NCBI GenBank assembly: GCA_008694505.1
Contig: VZDJ01004378.1
Coordinates: 9,299,472-9,363,471, forward strand
Length of the DNA stretch: 64,000 nt
Reading direction: 5' to 3'
From: Cyanoderma ruficeps
Lineage: Eukaryota; Chordata; Aves; Passeriformes; Timaliidae
A program made the translations under genes and the position numbers. The notes under the pieces were generated by a model. The model had not been told where the DNA came from. It saw only the letters and a list, made by a program, of their open reading frames with translations, and made no database searches. This document shows, piece after piece, positions 11,378-24,800 of this stretch (the stretch's first letter is position 1; each line of letters opens with the position of its first letter).

Positions 11378-14300
11378 GGGAGTGGGCATGACAGCTGTTT
11401 AATCTTCAGCAGAGTAACATTCAGCAGATGGATTAGAATTCTTATCTTGCTAAAACCAGCAACATCAGAAATCAATATATGAGTGAATTCCTGAACTAAT
11501 ATTTCAAAGCAGAACACAGTTTTCATAAGTTTATAGAAATGATCCTAACTCTTGAAGATGTATTTATGAGGTGATATGGGGAAATTAATACAGTTCAGGC
11601 TTACATAAAGTCATGAGGGGTGAAAATTTCAGCTGAGGCACTTCTGCAAATAGCCTTCTGCTTACAAACTTTGACAGCCATAACTAGATTTCATTTTGAA
11701 AAATGGGCCGCTATCTTTTTTGCTTTCTTTAACTCTACATCAGGCACAATGAATTAAATCCAAATAATATATTCTGTAATCATCAGGGTGTTCTAGATAG
11801 AAGAGATACATTTACATTTGCATGGATAAATAACAACATCTCTTCTATACGAAATTTCTATAAAAATACTAAAATGTATTAGGCCCCGTGCATGCAGGGA
11901 GCCCAGCTCCTGAAAGTACTTAATGGAATGGGAGTGCATATGTAGGAAAGCTGAGACATGAAGGCTCAGTAAGCACTCAGTGAATGTTCTTAGTTATAGC
12001 TGAGCCTTACCTTTGTCTGTTGTAGTTCCATGGATATAAAGTGAACTTTAACAATTTATACAGGGTGAGAATACAATCCATGTGTTTATTAAGCCTTTCT
12101 TCTACTGTAGAAACAGCTAGGTACCCAACAGAGGTAAATCAATGTAGTTTCACTGAGATCTGTGGAGGCATGATGATTCTAAGAAGCAAAGACCTGGTCC
12201 TCACACCTCTCACAAATTAATGTTCTCTTTTTGTTGCTATTGTCTTCATCTATTTATTAAGTTCTTATATTTCAAATCTTCTCTCTGCTTTTCTGCAGTA
12301 ACAATTTCAAAATGTGAGTATCTCCACTGTCTCTGACTGTCACCACTACAGCAGTGCTAAGGCTGTCAACTTCCAGGCTACAAATTTCTTCCATTGCTTC
12401 CTGTGGACACTTTCCACCATTGCCACAGAGATGCTGGCAGCATTGCTGACAGTTGTGAGCATGACTGTGCTGTAAACACAACACCAGATCTGGCATGAAC
12501 TGCCTGGTGAGGCCTTCTGCCTTTGTTAGGTGTAGCAGAGGACTCTCAGTCAAGAGAATACATGCCAAAAAAGCCTTTGAAGCCTTATTAGAATTTGCAA
12601 ACTACTACAAAGCCCTACACTGACACAGTAAAGATGTGTTAATCACCGCAGACCTCCTAAGGCAAGCACAGCTAGCCTGCAAGGTTATATTGAAAAAAGT
12701 CTCAGTATTGTTGGGTTGGTTTGTGAAGTGCCTCATCTTTAAGGTTATTTGCAGCCATTTTCTTAACAGTCTGCACTGCTCCATCTTTGGGACATGGGGG
12801 GAATGGAGAATATGCCAAAAGACTAAAGAGTTTCTGCCTTTTGATTCTGCAACCAAAGGATTGCTTTACTTTCTCTTGCAGGTGCTCTTCACTCCAGTAT
12901 CTAAGTTCTAGAGGAAAGGGGCAGAGCTCTTCCCAGGGTTTCTGCTGAGCTTCTCTCTCATGTTCTCACTCTTTTGTGAAGGCACTGGCACAGATCCTGA
13001 CTGTGTGTGTGCTGATTTGGCAGAATTAGGTGTCTCTGGGGGTGAACTGCTGCTGCCTAGAGCAGTGACTTACAGTCAGTTACGGTGAGAGAATGCAGCA
13101 CACTTGAAAAGCTGAACCTTACCTACTGACCCCTTCCAGGCTCTGTTGGCAGTGGTAAAGTAATGGGTGAGGAACTAGCCACCTTGGACCTGCAAGGAGA
13201 GAAAACTGGATCCAGAGACATTTGAGACAGTCTTTCAATGTCTTCTCATTTTTGGACCTCATTGATGGAGATGACTCCATCCCACCAAAGCCCTCAGTCC
13301 TGATTTTGCCCTAAGGATATTTCTGCTCTGTGTTTGTGTCTGAAGAAAACTCTCATTCTCCTTTGTAACACGGCTCCCATGCTCTGAAGTTGCTGAAGGA
13401 GATGCTCTACTGAAACTAATATTTATTTTGCTTCTAAGTTTCAAAACACATTGTGCTGAAGAGGGTGCAGCTGCATAGACAATTGAACTGAAAAGCTGTG
13501 TGCCATGGCTTATACAGTCTGGTTAGAGAACAACAAACAATTTTTACATTTGCCTCTGTCTCTTATCAATTTGCATATGGTTCAAAGTGAACAAACTCAA
13601 GGGTATTAAATTTTAAAGGTGCAGAATGAGCAAAGAAAAATATTGATCAATAGGACTGCTAACTTTATTTTTTTTCACCTTCTGTTTCTATGAATCTATT
13701 CTCTGTGAACAGAAAATGAAGAATATGTATTGCTATAAAAAGTACACTTAACATAAGCAACTGTCACAGCAGCATACAACTTGAGATCTTCCTAAGCTTG
13801 CAAGTTTGCATAAGATGTTGAGAATTTAGTTTGTTTTTTCTCATCTTGGAATATAAAGCTTGAGAGAGTGCTTCTGGTTCCATCTCCTAAGAGTGCCTGT
13901 GGCATGAACACAATATATACACAGCAATTTTATGTGTATCAGAAGTAGAAATATCAAGAAGGTCTGAAAACACACACCATTCTGGATCGCTTTCCTTCTA
14001 GCAGCTGTTGAGCCTTTCATACAGATGGAGTCTGTCTTTGCTTTTGTTAAATCCTACACAAAGCTATTAGCAGACATTATGCAGTAGATTGTTCTCCTTA
14101 AAGAGTATGGAAATTTGTGTTTACTACAAGAAACCCCAACACTGAAATATTTGTTTACAGTTAGACCAGTTATTTGGAGGTCTCTTTTATGCTATGCCTT
14201 TTATTTATTTCACACATCTTCAGAAAGTATCTGTGTCTCAGGGATTTAAATCCTCAGCTAAAGCCTTACCTACTGGAAAGCTCTGAAGCAATCTTAACTT

Positions 14301-16596
14301 ATTATAATTGCTGCATGAAGTGATGTAGGTGGGTGTGTCCCCCCTCAGTACAAGACAGATTTAAGCAATGAACTGTTTATAAACAAACCATTCTTCAGAG
14401 AGGGCAATCTTTTCTAATAGAGAAGAATTTTTTCCCCTACAGGTATTTCAATAGGGTTTGACATGGAAAATGCCAAAATCTCAGGTTTTTGTCACAAGTT
14501 AAACATTGTAGATGTCTGTAAGACAAACATAAGAGGTATAAGAATTTGAGAGTCCTAGGCAGCACGTTGACTCTGGTGGTAAAATCCAAAATAATGATTA
14601 CATAAGGAGCTGTACAATTTAAATGCCTAAATCTAACGGAGCAATAAAAGGATGTCATGGAAACTAGGCTGTAGTGGCTAAGCTGAAACTGAGCTAAAGG
14701 CTTATACACAGGCTCAAAAAGGTTCTGAAGATCCAATCATCCATCTGATAGCTGTGAATGAGCATTTTACTTTGAAGTCAGTACTGGACCTCATTCTGTA
14801 CCCCACGCATCTTCACTGATGCCTAGGTTGATGAGGAGTGCAACATCAGGTGGTTCTAGACTAGAGAGAGATTTATTGACATAGAAAATCACTGCAGTTT
14901 GAAGGTGCCTCCATAAGGCTGAGGGTAGCTGACAGCAGTGTCAGGAAAGACAGCATGGAGAAATGCAGAACTCAGCACCTGGAGCAGAAAGTCTGCACTG
15001 TGTGGTGGTGTGGACTGGGGGCAAGTGACTGAACATCAGTTACAACTTCCATCACCTGGATATGCTGCCACCATGGCACAGCTGAACACCCAGGCGCTCT
15101 GTCCTCATGAACCTTGCTATAGTCACACCTTTTGCCTGTTCGGGGCCTGGTCTAACTCATGCAGACAGAGTACTGAGCTGATTCAACCAACATTGTGGGG
15201 AGAAAAAATGATCCTTTTAATATTTTTTTTTCACTAGTTGAACATGTTTTGTTTTGTTTAGAGATATAGTGAATGCTCTGGATAAAAATTCATTACCTGG
15301 CTGGCTTCCTCACTATGTCCAGTTCATATATATGGCTTCTAGATCCCAGCAGATCCCAGTAAGACTCATTATATTAGTCTTGAAGCGGAATAAGCTGGTA
15401 AGTAGAAATTCTTTTGTTATCAAACCATGGTAAACTTATCTGTTGTCTGTGACACAGAAAAATAGCCACAAAAAGGACTGAGCTGGCATACTGCTGTGTA
15501 CTGAAAATACTAAAGTGTCCAAAACTGCCTCCAATTCAACTTCAGCATTCAGAATTTTATCCTAGTATCACATATCACTGCTAGAAAAGCTCAGTTACTC
15601 AGCACATTTTTTTCTCAACACATTTTTATTTTTTTAGTAAGATTTTGCACTAAGGTGAGAACCAAATGTTGTGTCATATGAAGCCAAATTTGCATTAGGA
15701 CTTATTTTCAGCAATCTCACTGAAGAAATAACCTCCTTTGGTCATGTAGCTACATATTTGCTGTCAATTATTTTCCATGTTTATATTTTGAATGACTCAT
15801 ATTAGCAAAAAATAGCTCCAGGTGAAAACAATATTAATCTCATTCCTACCTACTCTTTTTTTTATTCTCTCATAATTCCTGAAACATTATTTTTAAATGT
15901 TTACATGTTATACTAATAAATCTAAGGTTTTCTAATATAGTCACATGCTCCTTGCAACATTTTTATTTCTTGAAATGTTTCAAAAATGGGAAAAATTTAA
16001 ATACATGTCTGTAGTGATACACACATACACTTACACTTATTACAAAATATTTTGTTTGTTAGAACGCATATTAGAAATACAATTAAAAAAGAGCAGCTGG
16101 AATCTTACACACTTCAAAGTACAACAAGAATTTTCCAGTCTCTCTTTGATAACTGCAACTATAATGTAATACAGCAGCAGAAAAATAAATTACACACAAA
16201 AAATCCATTTCCATGCTAATGGAGTGTGTTGTATAAGACTGTTAGCATGCTTTCAGAGAGCAAATAGATGTTATTTAAGAAACTCACTTCTTAGAATAAA
16301 GGTGTACATTAAAATTGCTGTATGAAAGATTCTAGTCAGCTAAAAAAATCTATTTCTTCTTAATGAAAGCATTTATTTCTAAGTAAAAAAATTTGGATGA
16401 GAGCAATGACTGGATAAAAAGCAGTGAAGAATTTTAAAGCCTGGGATTTGCCATTACAAAGTCTTTTAACTGGTTTCATAATAATAGTTTAAAAATGAAT
16501 AATGTAAGATCAGGAAATTCTGTGGTTGTCAACTGACAAAGGTTTCTTCCAGTTTTCAGCCTGTAAAAATTAAATTCCTCCTGAAAAACCTTTAAC

Positions 16597-16641
16597 TAAA
16601 ATAAAAAATAAAAGAAAAAAAAAGAAAAAAGAAAAACTAAA
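16597..16641. repeat. A-rich low-complexity tract
   Basis: A purine run of mostly A with single G interruptions. Upstream sequence shows no LINE or SINE 3' end and no duplicated target site that would mark it as a retrotransposed poly(A) tail. Confidence 0.75.
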
Positions 16642-19600
16642 ACTGCAGAGAATTTAGCTGATAACCGTCATAATCAAAGAAAGAAATGCTCTCTGTGTGT
16701 GCATGTGCATTTGCATTTGCATGTGTATTTGACTGATTGAGACTGAGAAAGAGAAGGAAATTGTGTGTATACACTAGCAGTTCTTTGCTTACATTTTTTC
16801 ACGTTACATAAAAAGATTAGCAGACTTCAAAGCAGACAGGTAAATGACACAGTCATGGCTGCCTGTTGATAAGTTCTGCCCTCCAGTAGTTAGTTCTACT
16901 CAACCAGTCCTCCTGCACCATAGCATACAGTCTATAATATTTTTCTTTATATTAGGAGAGAACACTGATGTCGGTTAAAGGCAAAGTAGAAGAGGGCTAG
17001 AAAATGCAACAACAGAGTGATTTCTTCCACATGCAAGCTGGTAATTTGCTTTGCTGGAGGTGTTGTTCACCAACATTTTTATTGCAATCATTCAGGGAGA
17101 TAAATGTGTGCTCCAACAAATGTTCAAAGACAGCAAAGCTGTAAAAAATCTGAGAGTGTTTCCATTAGAAGTGCTTACAAAACTATTTTAAAAATCTATG
17201 TTTTGTTTTTCACACACAGTACTAGCAGCTGAATATATTTGTAGAGCATATTTTTTCCCTTGTAGTTCAAGTGTCATGAAATTCAGAAGATCCAGTGCAA
17301 TTCCTTGCTCTGTTTGATTTTTAGCAATGGTTAGACTCAAATTTGCCACCTAAGTAGTGAGTAGATGAAACATATTGTATGCATCTTGTCTGTTGCAGTT
17401 CTGCTTCACATGTGAATATAAAATATCATTTTGTAGAAAGAAGGAGGGAAGCCTTTCACATTCGGCCAATTTCCCTACAATGTTTACTTTGTATATGAAT
17501 GAGTTTCCTTCACCCCATAACATATTTTTAGAGCTACCAGATTAGGCCCTACAGACTTAATAGTGGAAGAAATTTAAAAATCTAGGCCCGTGGATGGACA
17601 TTTCAAGTATGCTAGATATCTAACCTGTAAATGATAAATAGGTGAATGGGTAACAGCAGAAATGACAGAGAGTCAACAGAGGAATGTAGGCAACCATCAG
17701 GTCATTATCTGCAAAAGATATTTTGCCAAGGCCTTGAATATTGGTCTTAGAGAGGACAATTATTTAGCCTTGTGAGTTTTCTGTGTAAATCCAACTTGCT
17801 TGTGAGGTAGGAAGCAGCTGTTCATGTTGGTTTCCCTCAGTTCCCATTCCAATCTCATGGGTGAAACTGTGAGGGGCTTTTTTGCAGTTTCTGCAGGGCA
17901 GGATATGTTCTAGTCTGTAATCCTCTTACTGGATATTCCTGATAGTAACTTGAAAGTCTGACTGTCCCGTGGAAGATAAAGAAATATACACAGTGTGTGT
18001 GTCTCCCTGGGAGATATTCAATATACCAGCACTTCTCGCCTAGACAACATTAGTTAGCTTCTCCTTGCCTTGGCTGCGGCAGCCACAGTAGACCATTGTG
18101 AGTGTGTCTGTACTTGGCAGAAGGATGGAATAATGCCAGATCACAGTGACTATGCATAGGCATTGAGTTTAGTGAAGGAGCTGGCTGTCCCTAAAAGCAA
18201 TGTTCTATTTTTACCTTGCTCAGACACCTACAAAATGGTGTGGCAACAAGTGTCAGGAGAACATATGCAAGAGGGAAAAGAGTTTAACATGCGTTTTTAG
18301 GGTGGGACACTCTTTCAACAGCCAGATCTCAAACTGGTTAAAGTGACCTGATGTACTATTAGAAGACCTCAAAGGCAGACTGGAGTGGCAGGTTTGGGGG
18401 TTTTTTTCTGAGCTGAAAACCCTATTGCCTATTTTAACCTAGCATTCAGGACTTCCTGAATGGTTGTAGGATCAAATTTTAATTCCAAATCCCTTAAGTC
18501 AGAAGTTTGGAGCTCAAGTTTTTCCCAATTCAGTTGTCCAAGCATTGGGTAAATAGTTATGTATGAAAATTTGTTTTTCTTTTGCTTTGTTTTCTTCAAG
18601 AAAAAAAGGAATAAGAGTAATTGGCTTGGGATATTTTCATACCAAAAGGTAGCAGATATGCAAAGCTAGTGCCAATGGAACTAGCTGCTGAGGTTGAAAC
18701 AATATATGCTATGAAGGCAATGTGGCACCTGAGCTACTTAATTTTACTTAAAAGCAGAGTTTTCAAGCTTTCATTGGCTGCTGCTTTAATTGTTCATGAA
18801 GCTTTTGAGACTAAAGTTGTTATCTCCGCATAGCATTGCTCTCCACCATATATTCATGCCAGCCCAACTTGAACTAGTCAAGAGTCTTCACAACACATTT
18901 TACTTCATGGAATAAACTTTATTTCATTCCTCTCTCAAAACTGTGAAGCCTTACTAAAAGGGATATTTTAATCTTTGCCTTGGAGTTAGAAATCCTAGAC
19001 CTACCTTTCTTCTTGGCATCTGTATCATATAGCAGCATACAAGAAGTGGAACTAGGGTGAGACAACTCATATATCTAGAGATACCGTGGAAGTGAAAAGG
19101 GATGGAGTTAAGGAAGCCAAAGCTCATCTGGAATTGAATATGGTGAGGGTCATAAAGAGAAATAAGAAGGGCTTCTCCAGGCATATAAGAAGAAAATGAA
19201 GGCTAGGGGAAAAGACACCACAGTGCTGATAAAATTGGGTGACAAAGGACATGGAAAAGGTTGAGGTATCTGGTGCTTTCTTCTACTCTTACTAGAATGA
19301 TTTGTTTTCAGGAGCCACAGACCCCTAAGACTAGATGGAAGGCCTGGAGAAAGGAAGCCTTACCAGTGGTATGGGAAGGCTCAGGCTATGGAATGTTTGT
19401 AGAAACTGGACTTGCACAGGTCCTGTGCATGAACCTGATTCTTATGAAAACAGTTTTGGTAGTCCTTTCTGAATTCACAGGTGCTACTAAATATGATATA
19501 ATAAGATACACATTTTCCTTTCGTTGCAATAGTCACCTAATTTGAAGAGAACTCCTAGGCTTGTATAATGCTGTGCACGTTTACACAGTCTGACCTGGTA

Positions 19601-21390
19601 GTCAATTGGCATCTGATAAGCAAAGAATAAAGAGAACTGCATTCACTATTTTTTATAACCTTTAAAATTTGGTGTGCATTAGATTTCTTTCTTCTTTTTA
19701 TCTTCACTTCTTTCTGGCCAACCTTTGAAATTGGTAAAAGTTCCTGAGTATTAAATCTGTCTGTTAAAACACATTGTCTGAGGCTGTTGTTACTGTTTAG
19801 GCTAGTGGAAAAAATTCTGATGAATGATTGTTCACTGTTTTTTGTTCATAAAATGCTAACAGTGTTAGTTATTCTATTCCTAGAAATTTTACTTATGAAT
19901 TATGTTAGCAATAGAATGAACTTTTTGTCATCACTTGATATTTGGTTTGCTAATGTGAAAATTATTGTTATCTAAATTAGACATCCTGAGGTATTTTCCT
20001 GATCCAGTGGGATACTGTTTTATAAAAATAACATGCACTCTGTGTACTGTCTCCCTAGAATCAAATGGACTTATATTTTGGTTGTGTTTTCCCCCTTGCT
20101 AAGGTATGTAGTATTACAGAAACTTTAGAATGACAAGGATATAAACAAAACACATTGTGAGTATGATAGTCTGTTCAATTTTTTTTTCACATTCTTTTTG
20201 AAAGTCAAGGTGACATTAATATTATTAAGTCATCTAATTCATGCTGATTTCTTTCAGCTTTCACTGAGATCTATCATCTCAAATTACTTTATTCTCTTCC
20301 TGTGCTTTGTTGATTCTCACATGGCTTACAGTGAAAAATCTGAAACTTTCAAAAGATTGTTTAGTAACTTCCATATTGCTGAAGGAAACTGTCAATTCCA
20401 ATGTTAATATCCCCAGAAATTTCTTATGTTCTGTCCCAAAATTCTTGTGAAAATGCCCTTCCTAGTTCATTTTCTCCAATGCAGTGTGTCATACAAATGC
20501 ACTGAAATAACTCATAAGTGTTATAAAACATACAACTGAAATTGCAAAAGTCAGAAAATCCTTTTATCTTTATAAGGTGCTTTTGCAGGTGCTTTAGGGG
20601 AAAATATTATGTTTCATCACTGTCATTTATCAGTCCTAAAGCAGGACACCTAACTTGAGTGAAGTTGATATCCTTTGCAGTTTATTCTATGGTAGACATA
20701 CAGAAATTTATATCAAGTGTACAATAAATTTATTTTGTTTTTTTGTTTGTTTGAGGTTTTTTAGCTTTTCCCTCTTTAATTTTAATATATTTATGCATTA
20801 AATGATCTGCTGAATAATGTATATTCATTCAGATACATATGGTAAAACCTTCTCATCTATACTGGATAGAAAGTTTTGGAAGGTCATCACACACATTTTA
20901 CAAGTAAAAAAAAACCATGAGAAAATTACATTCATTTTCTTGAGGAGCAGGCAGAAATTCTTGTATGAATGGTGAAGTTACTTTTTACAAACTTGCAATA
21001 AAATTTTCTGTGCCTATGTTTAGAGCTAGTTGGTAAAAACGATGGCTTTAGTTGCCACTTATTGTTCTCTAAGAAGATGATGGATTCAATTCTGATCATT
21101 ATAAAATTTCTTGAAAAAATACTGTTACTTCTATTATGTTTTGGAATTACCATACTTTTGATATTTTTCCTGAAGTGATCCAGTGTTACATAATGGCACC
21201 CTTAATACTATTATTTGAAACACTCATGAAAAGAAAAGACCTCCCACACAACAAACAAAATTCATTGTGGGGGTTATTTAACCTAAGAAAGATAGAGCAA
21301 CAATATTTGCTTGTGTTTTTAGTGTAATGTCTATCACTCTTACTGTGTTTTCAAAAACTCACCCCATTTTAAACCTTTATTGAAGGTAAC

Positions 21391-21805
21391 AGAATCATAG
21401 GACTATAGACAAGCCTGGGTTGGAAGAGACCTTAAAAGACCATCTGGTCCAACATTTTTTTAGGAAAAGGAGCCTAGATAAGATTATCTACCACCCTGTT
21501 CAATCACATCCTGAAAACCTCCAGTGATGGGAGCTCTGCCATGTGCCAGAGGAGGCTGTTCCAGGGAATGGTTGTTCTTACTGTAAAAAAATGTCTTTCT
21601 TATATTGAGATGAAAGCTCTCCTGGTACCCCATCACCCCTCATCTTCTCCATGTAGGTCTTGCGAGGGGAGAGCCTGTCCTCTTTCTAACTGTCCTTTAA
21701 GGAATGGAATACTGTGATGTGGTTCCCCAAGTCTTCCCTTCTTCTGGCAAAAGAGACCTTACTCTCTTTAGATAGCCGCTTCTCCAGCCCTTCAATCTTT
21801 TATTA
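21391..21805 (-). mobile_element. CR1 LINE 3' end (minus strand)
   Basis: The plus strand opens with agaatcatag gactatag, the reverse complement of the octamer-like CR1 terminus (ATTCTATG repeats). Next comes ttggaagagaccttaaaag and a match to 'catctggtccaac', the reverse complement of the conserved CR1 3' untranslated block. The alignment continues through blocks matching the reverse-transcriptase C-terminal region up to about 21805, where it stops. 5' truncation is the normal outcome of CR1 insertion. There is no intact open frame and it cannot be active. Confidence 0.93.
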
Positions 21806-24800
21806 CACTTAGATTTTGCAGCAAATACCTATGGATTAAAAATTGTTAATAAATGGGAAATTTGGAGAGTGGGGGCTGCTGAGCATGAGCACAGCCTTGA
21901 CATAGCTCTCAGTTGAAACTAAAGGGATGTAGGAGCGGCAATAAATCACTTTAATTGATTTCCCTTTTCACATGATAATCATGGATAATTTCAATAAGGT
22001 AAATGTATGAAATGGAAAGGGTTAGGACATTATCAACAGGGAGCACTTCATCAGATAGACACGAATAAGAGAATAATTTAAAGAAAAAGTTATTTTTTAT
22101 ACTACCTCTGCTGAACTAATTATGATCTAATTAAAAGAAGTCCCTTGTATATTGTCTTTTTCCTTTGCCCAATATCGTGTTTGCAGTCATGCTAAAGGTG
22201 GTGAAAACTCATTCTGCCCGGAGCTAAAATGAATAAAGGTGGCTGTGGAATGTTATCTGTGAACTCTTGGGATTTTTTCCTGTCTTTTACTGATTTTTTT
22301 TTTTCTCTGGTGGAATTATTATGTGCAGCATGAAGAGATACACAGGTAAGTGAGTAAGTAAAGCTGTCTTTTAGGAATTTTATCCTGGCTGTAAGTGCTG
22401 AACACACAAGGTTCTCAGGACTTGTGTCCTCACCTGCTCTCTCTTTCTTTACAATAGCATCCTATGCAGTGTCCCCTTTGAATGCAAAGAGAGGTCGTCG
22501 CCAGAAAAAAAAAAATTACTCTTACGTATTTTATTTATCTATTTATTCTAAGTCTTTAGTAAGGCCTCTAAAGTAGATTTATTTTCTCTGCTATTTGGAT
22601 GCTGTTGTCAAAGATGTGTGTTATGACTGTCTTCATCTTGCCAAGCTCTATTATGTTGTTTCATTGTCACTAACACATCTGAAATCTAATACATATTACT
22701 CTACCATAAATGATGTTTTCATGGCACGTGTAATGCTTTCATGCTTCTCCTATATAGAAATCGAGTTTTGGAGCTTAAAAATAATTCCGTATCTAAAATA
22801 TTGAGAAAAAGAAATTTATTTTTGTGGAACAAAGGAAACTTGGATTTCATAAATCTGACTAAATCTTAATATGACTGATGTGTTAACTTCAAAGCATCAT
22901 TTCAGGTTGATCGAGGTGTTGAGCTGGTAGACAGACAGCAGTTTTGCCTTCTAAGGCTTTATATTGCTATTCTATTTTCCCATATCAGTTCGGATCACTT
23001 AGATGCTCTCATTTAGATGGAAAGAAGATTTCTAAGATCACCTCAGTCAAGCACTATCCTGTTCCTTAACAGGATGATGTGAAACTGCAAATATAAATGC
23101 TGCCAATGGAAGAAAATTATTGTTCTAAGTTGACTCAAAATAATAAAGCAATAAATGCAATAAATTCTACAGGTCATGTCCTTAAGGATCTCCAAAGGTT
23201 TAATGATTTCATTTATATTGCAAGCATTTCAGGGCAGGCTGGGTAGCGGCTAAGCACACAGACTTTTCTGCCACTTTCATCTACATAGCATAGCCTAATG
23301 TAAGATCCATGATTGCCAAGCCTGCCTGAGGGCTTCAGAGAGCTGACTGTTCCTCAGCTTGGAAGCTCAGTAGGCAAAAATCATCACAGTATATGCATGT
23401 GAGATTCAAACTATTGAATCTTTTTTCTGCTTACTTAATTGAATTCTGTATCTTTTGCATCACAGGACATGACAATTTCAGTTCAATGGTGATATGCAGA
23501 ACTAGGAAAATACAAGAGAGATGTGTTTTTGCCTTTTTTTGAATCCATCCTCCCTCTGACAAGATTAGAAAGACAGACCTTACACACAGCCTTTCTCATA
23601 ATGTTTTCCCATCCTATTCTCCCCTCCCAGAGATGAAAAGGCTATGTGAAAGCAATTTTAGTAACATTTTTGTATATGAGATGAAGTTCTGTAGATCTAC
23701 ATGACTCACAGAAGAATGGCTTGATTCAATCCAGCGACTAGGTAAAAATGTTTGTTATGTCCTTCATTACTTGTGATTAAAACTGTAATTGGAAATAGCT
23801 TTGAACAGGCCTAACAGGGACAATCCACTAACCTCCCTTCCAATGAGGTCATATCTGTCTGCTGGTATATCTGGCTTCTGCAGTGTCACAGCTTCCCCTC
23901 AATACAAGCTGGGAGAGCCAGATTTCCTTGCCTCAGGTTGCTCTGCTGCCTAGTGTAGTTAAAAAGGTTCAAGTTGTACCAATTTGCAATGACAGTCATT
24001 GGCTTAGACAAGGGCAGGCTTTGATTATTCATCTTTATCTTATTCTTGCCAAGGCAAAGGAGGAGCAGATGTCAATTTTCAAAAAATCTCCCATTTTCAT
24101 GCATGTACAATTTTTTTAAGAAGGAAACAGCCCCAAGGTAAGTTAGGGTGACTGTTATTTTGCGCTTTATACACTTAATTTAAAACTATGCTATGTTTTC
24201 TTCTGAAAATACAGGACATGATTTGATGCTCTCTCATACTCAAATTCTTCTTTAGGAATTAATTCTTCTTTTAAAGTGACAAAATCAGAAAGAATAACTT
24301 CTTTCCCAACTCTCAGACACCTTCCATGTCTCCAAATCATCTTTGTTAACCATGGAAAACTGTGTACTGGCAGGAAAAACACAAAATTGGACTTTTAGGC
24401 TTGGGATATTTTCTCTGGGTTGTCATTTCTAGACTCTTTCAATTATAAACTAGCAGGTAATGTTACTTTTATAAGCTACAGATACACCATTTCAGAAGCA
24501 TTCTTTACAATAGAAACTGCAAACTTTATAACTTCATAAACATTTTTCTTGTCAAAGAAACAGATTAAAACTGGTAAGTGATCTATTTAGCATGGCAATA
24601 TAAAAACCCCTCTCCTTCTTCAAAATTAACTGATTTTTCACTGTGCAATTATGCAAATCCATAGGAAATTCATCAGGACATTACACAAGACAAGATTTCA
24701 ACCAAGGATTATTGAACCTTCCTTGTGAAATAGTTGTGAATCTTCCTATGCTTTTGGTGGTCATCATTTCCATATCCTATCTATCCATTCTAGAAATTAT

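Larger units (their letters stand above)
11055..21390. other. unique non-coding DNA
   Basis: About 10 kb with no recognisable repeat family and no defensible gene. The stretch 12.3-13.4 kb is somewhat richer in GC and has open frames of up to 98 codons on the minus strand (12272-12568), without recognised motifs. One plus-strand segment, 15262-15397, is open for 45 codons between a good splice acceptor and a strong donor. Two minus-strand segments (12011-12104 and 13123-13189) also lie between plausible splice sites. None can be tied to a known protein. These are discussed as findings and not annotated as exons. Confidence 0.5.

Noticed and set aside
12272..12568. 98-codon minus-strand frame rich in Cys, His and Gln
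   Set aside because: The Cys/His spacing does not fit a zinc-finger pattern, and I found no homologous motif. The region is only slightly GC-richer than its surroundings.
22318..22356. cag|gtaagtg donor following a cag acceptor-like site near 22339
   Set aside because: The enclosed segment would be only about 17 bases, and the longer alternative from 22188 has stops in the plus frames.
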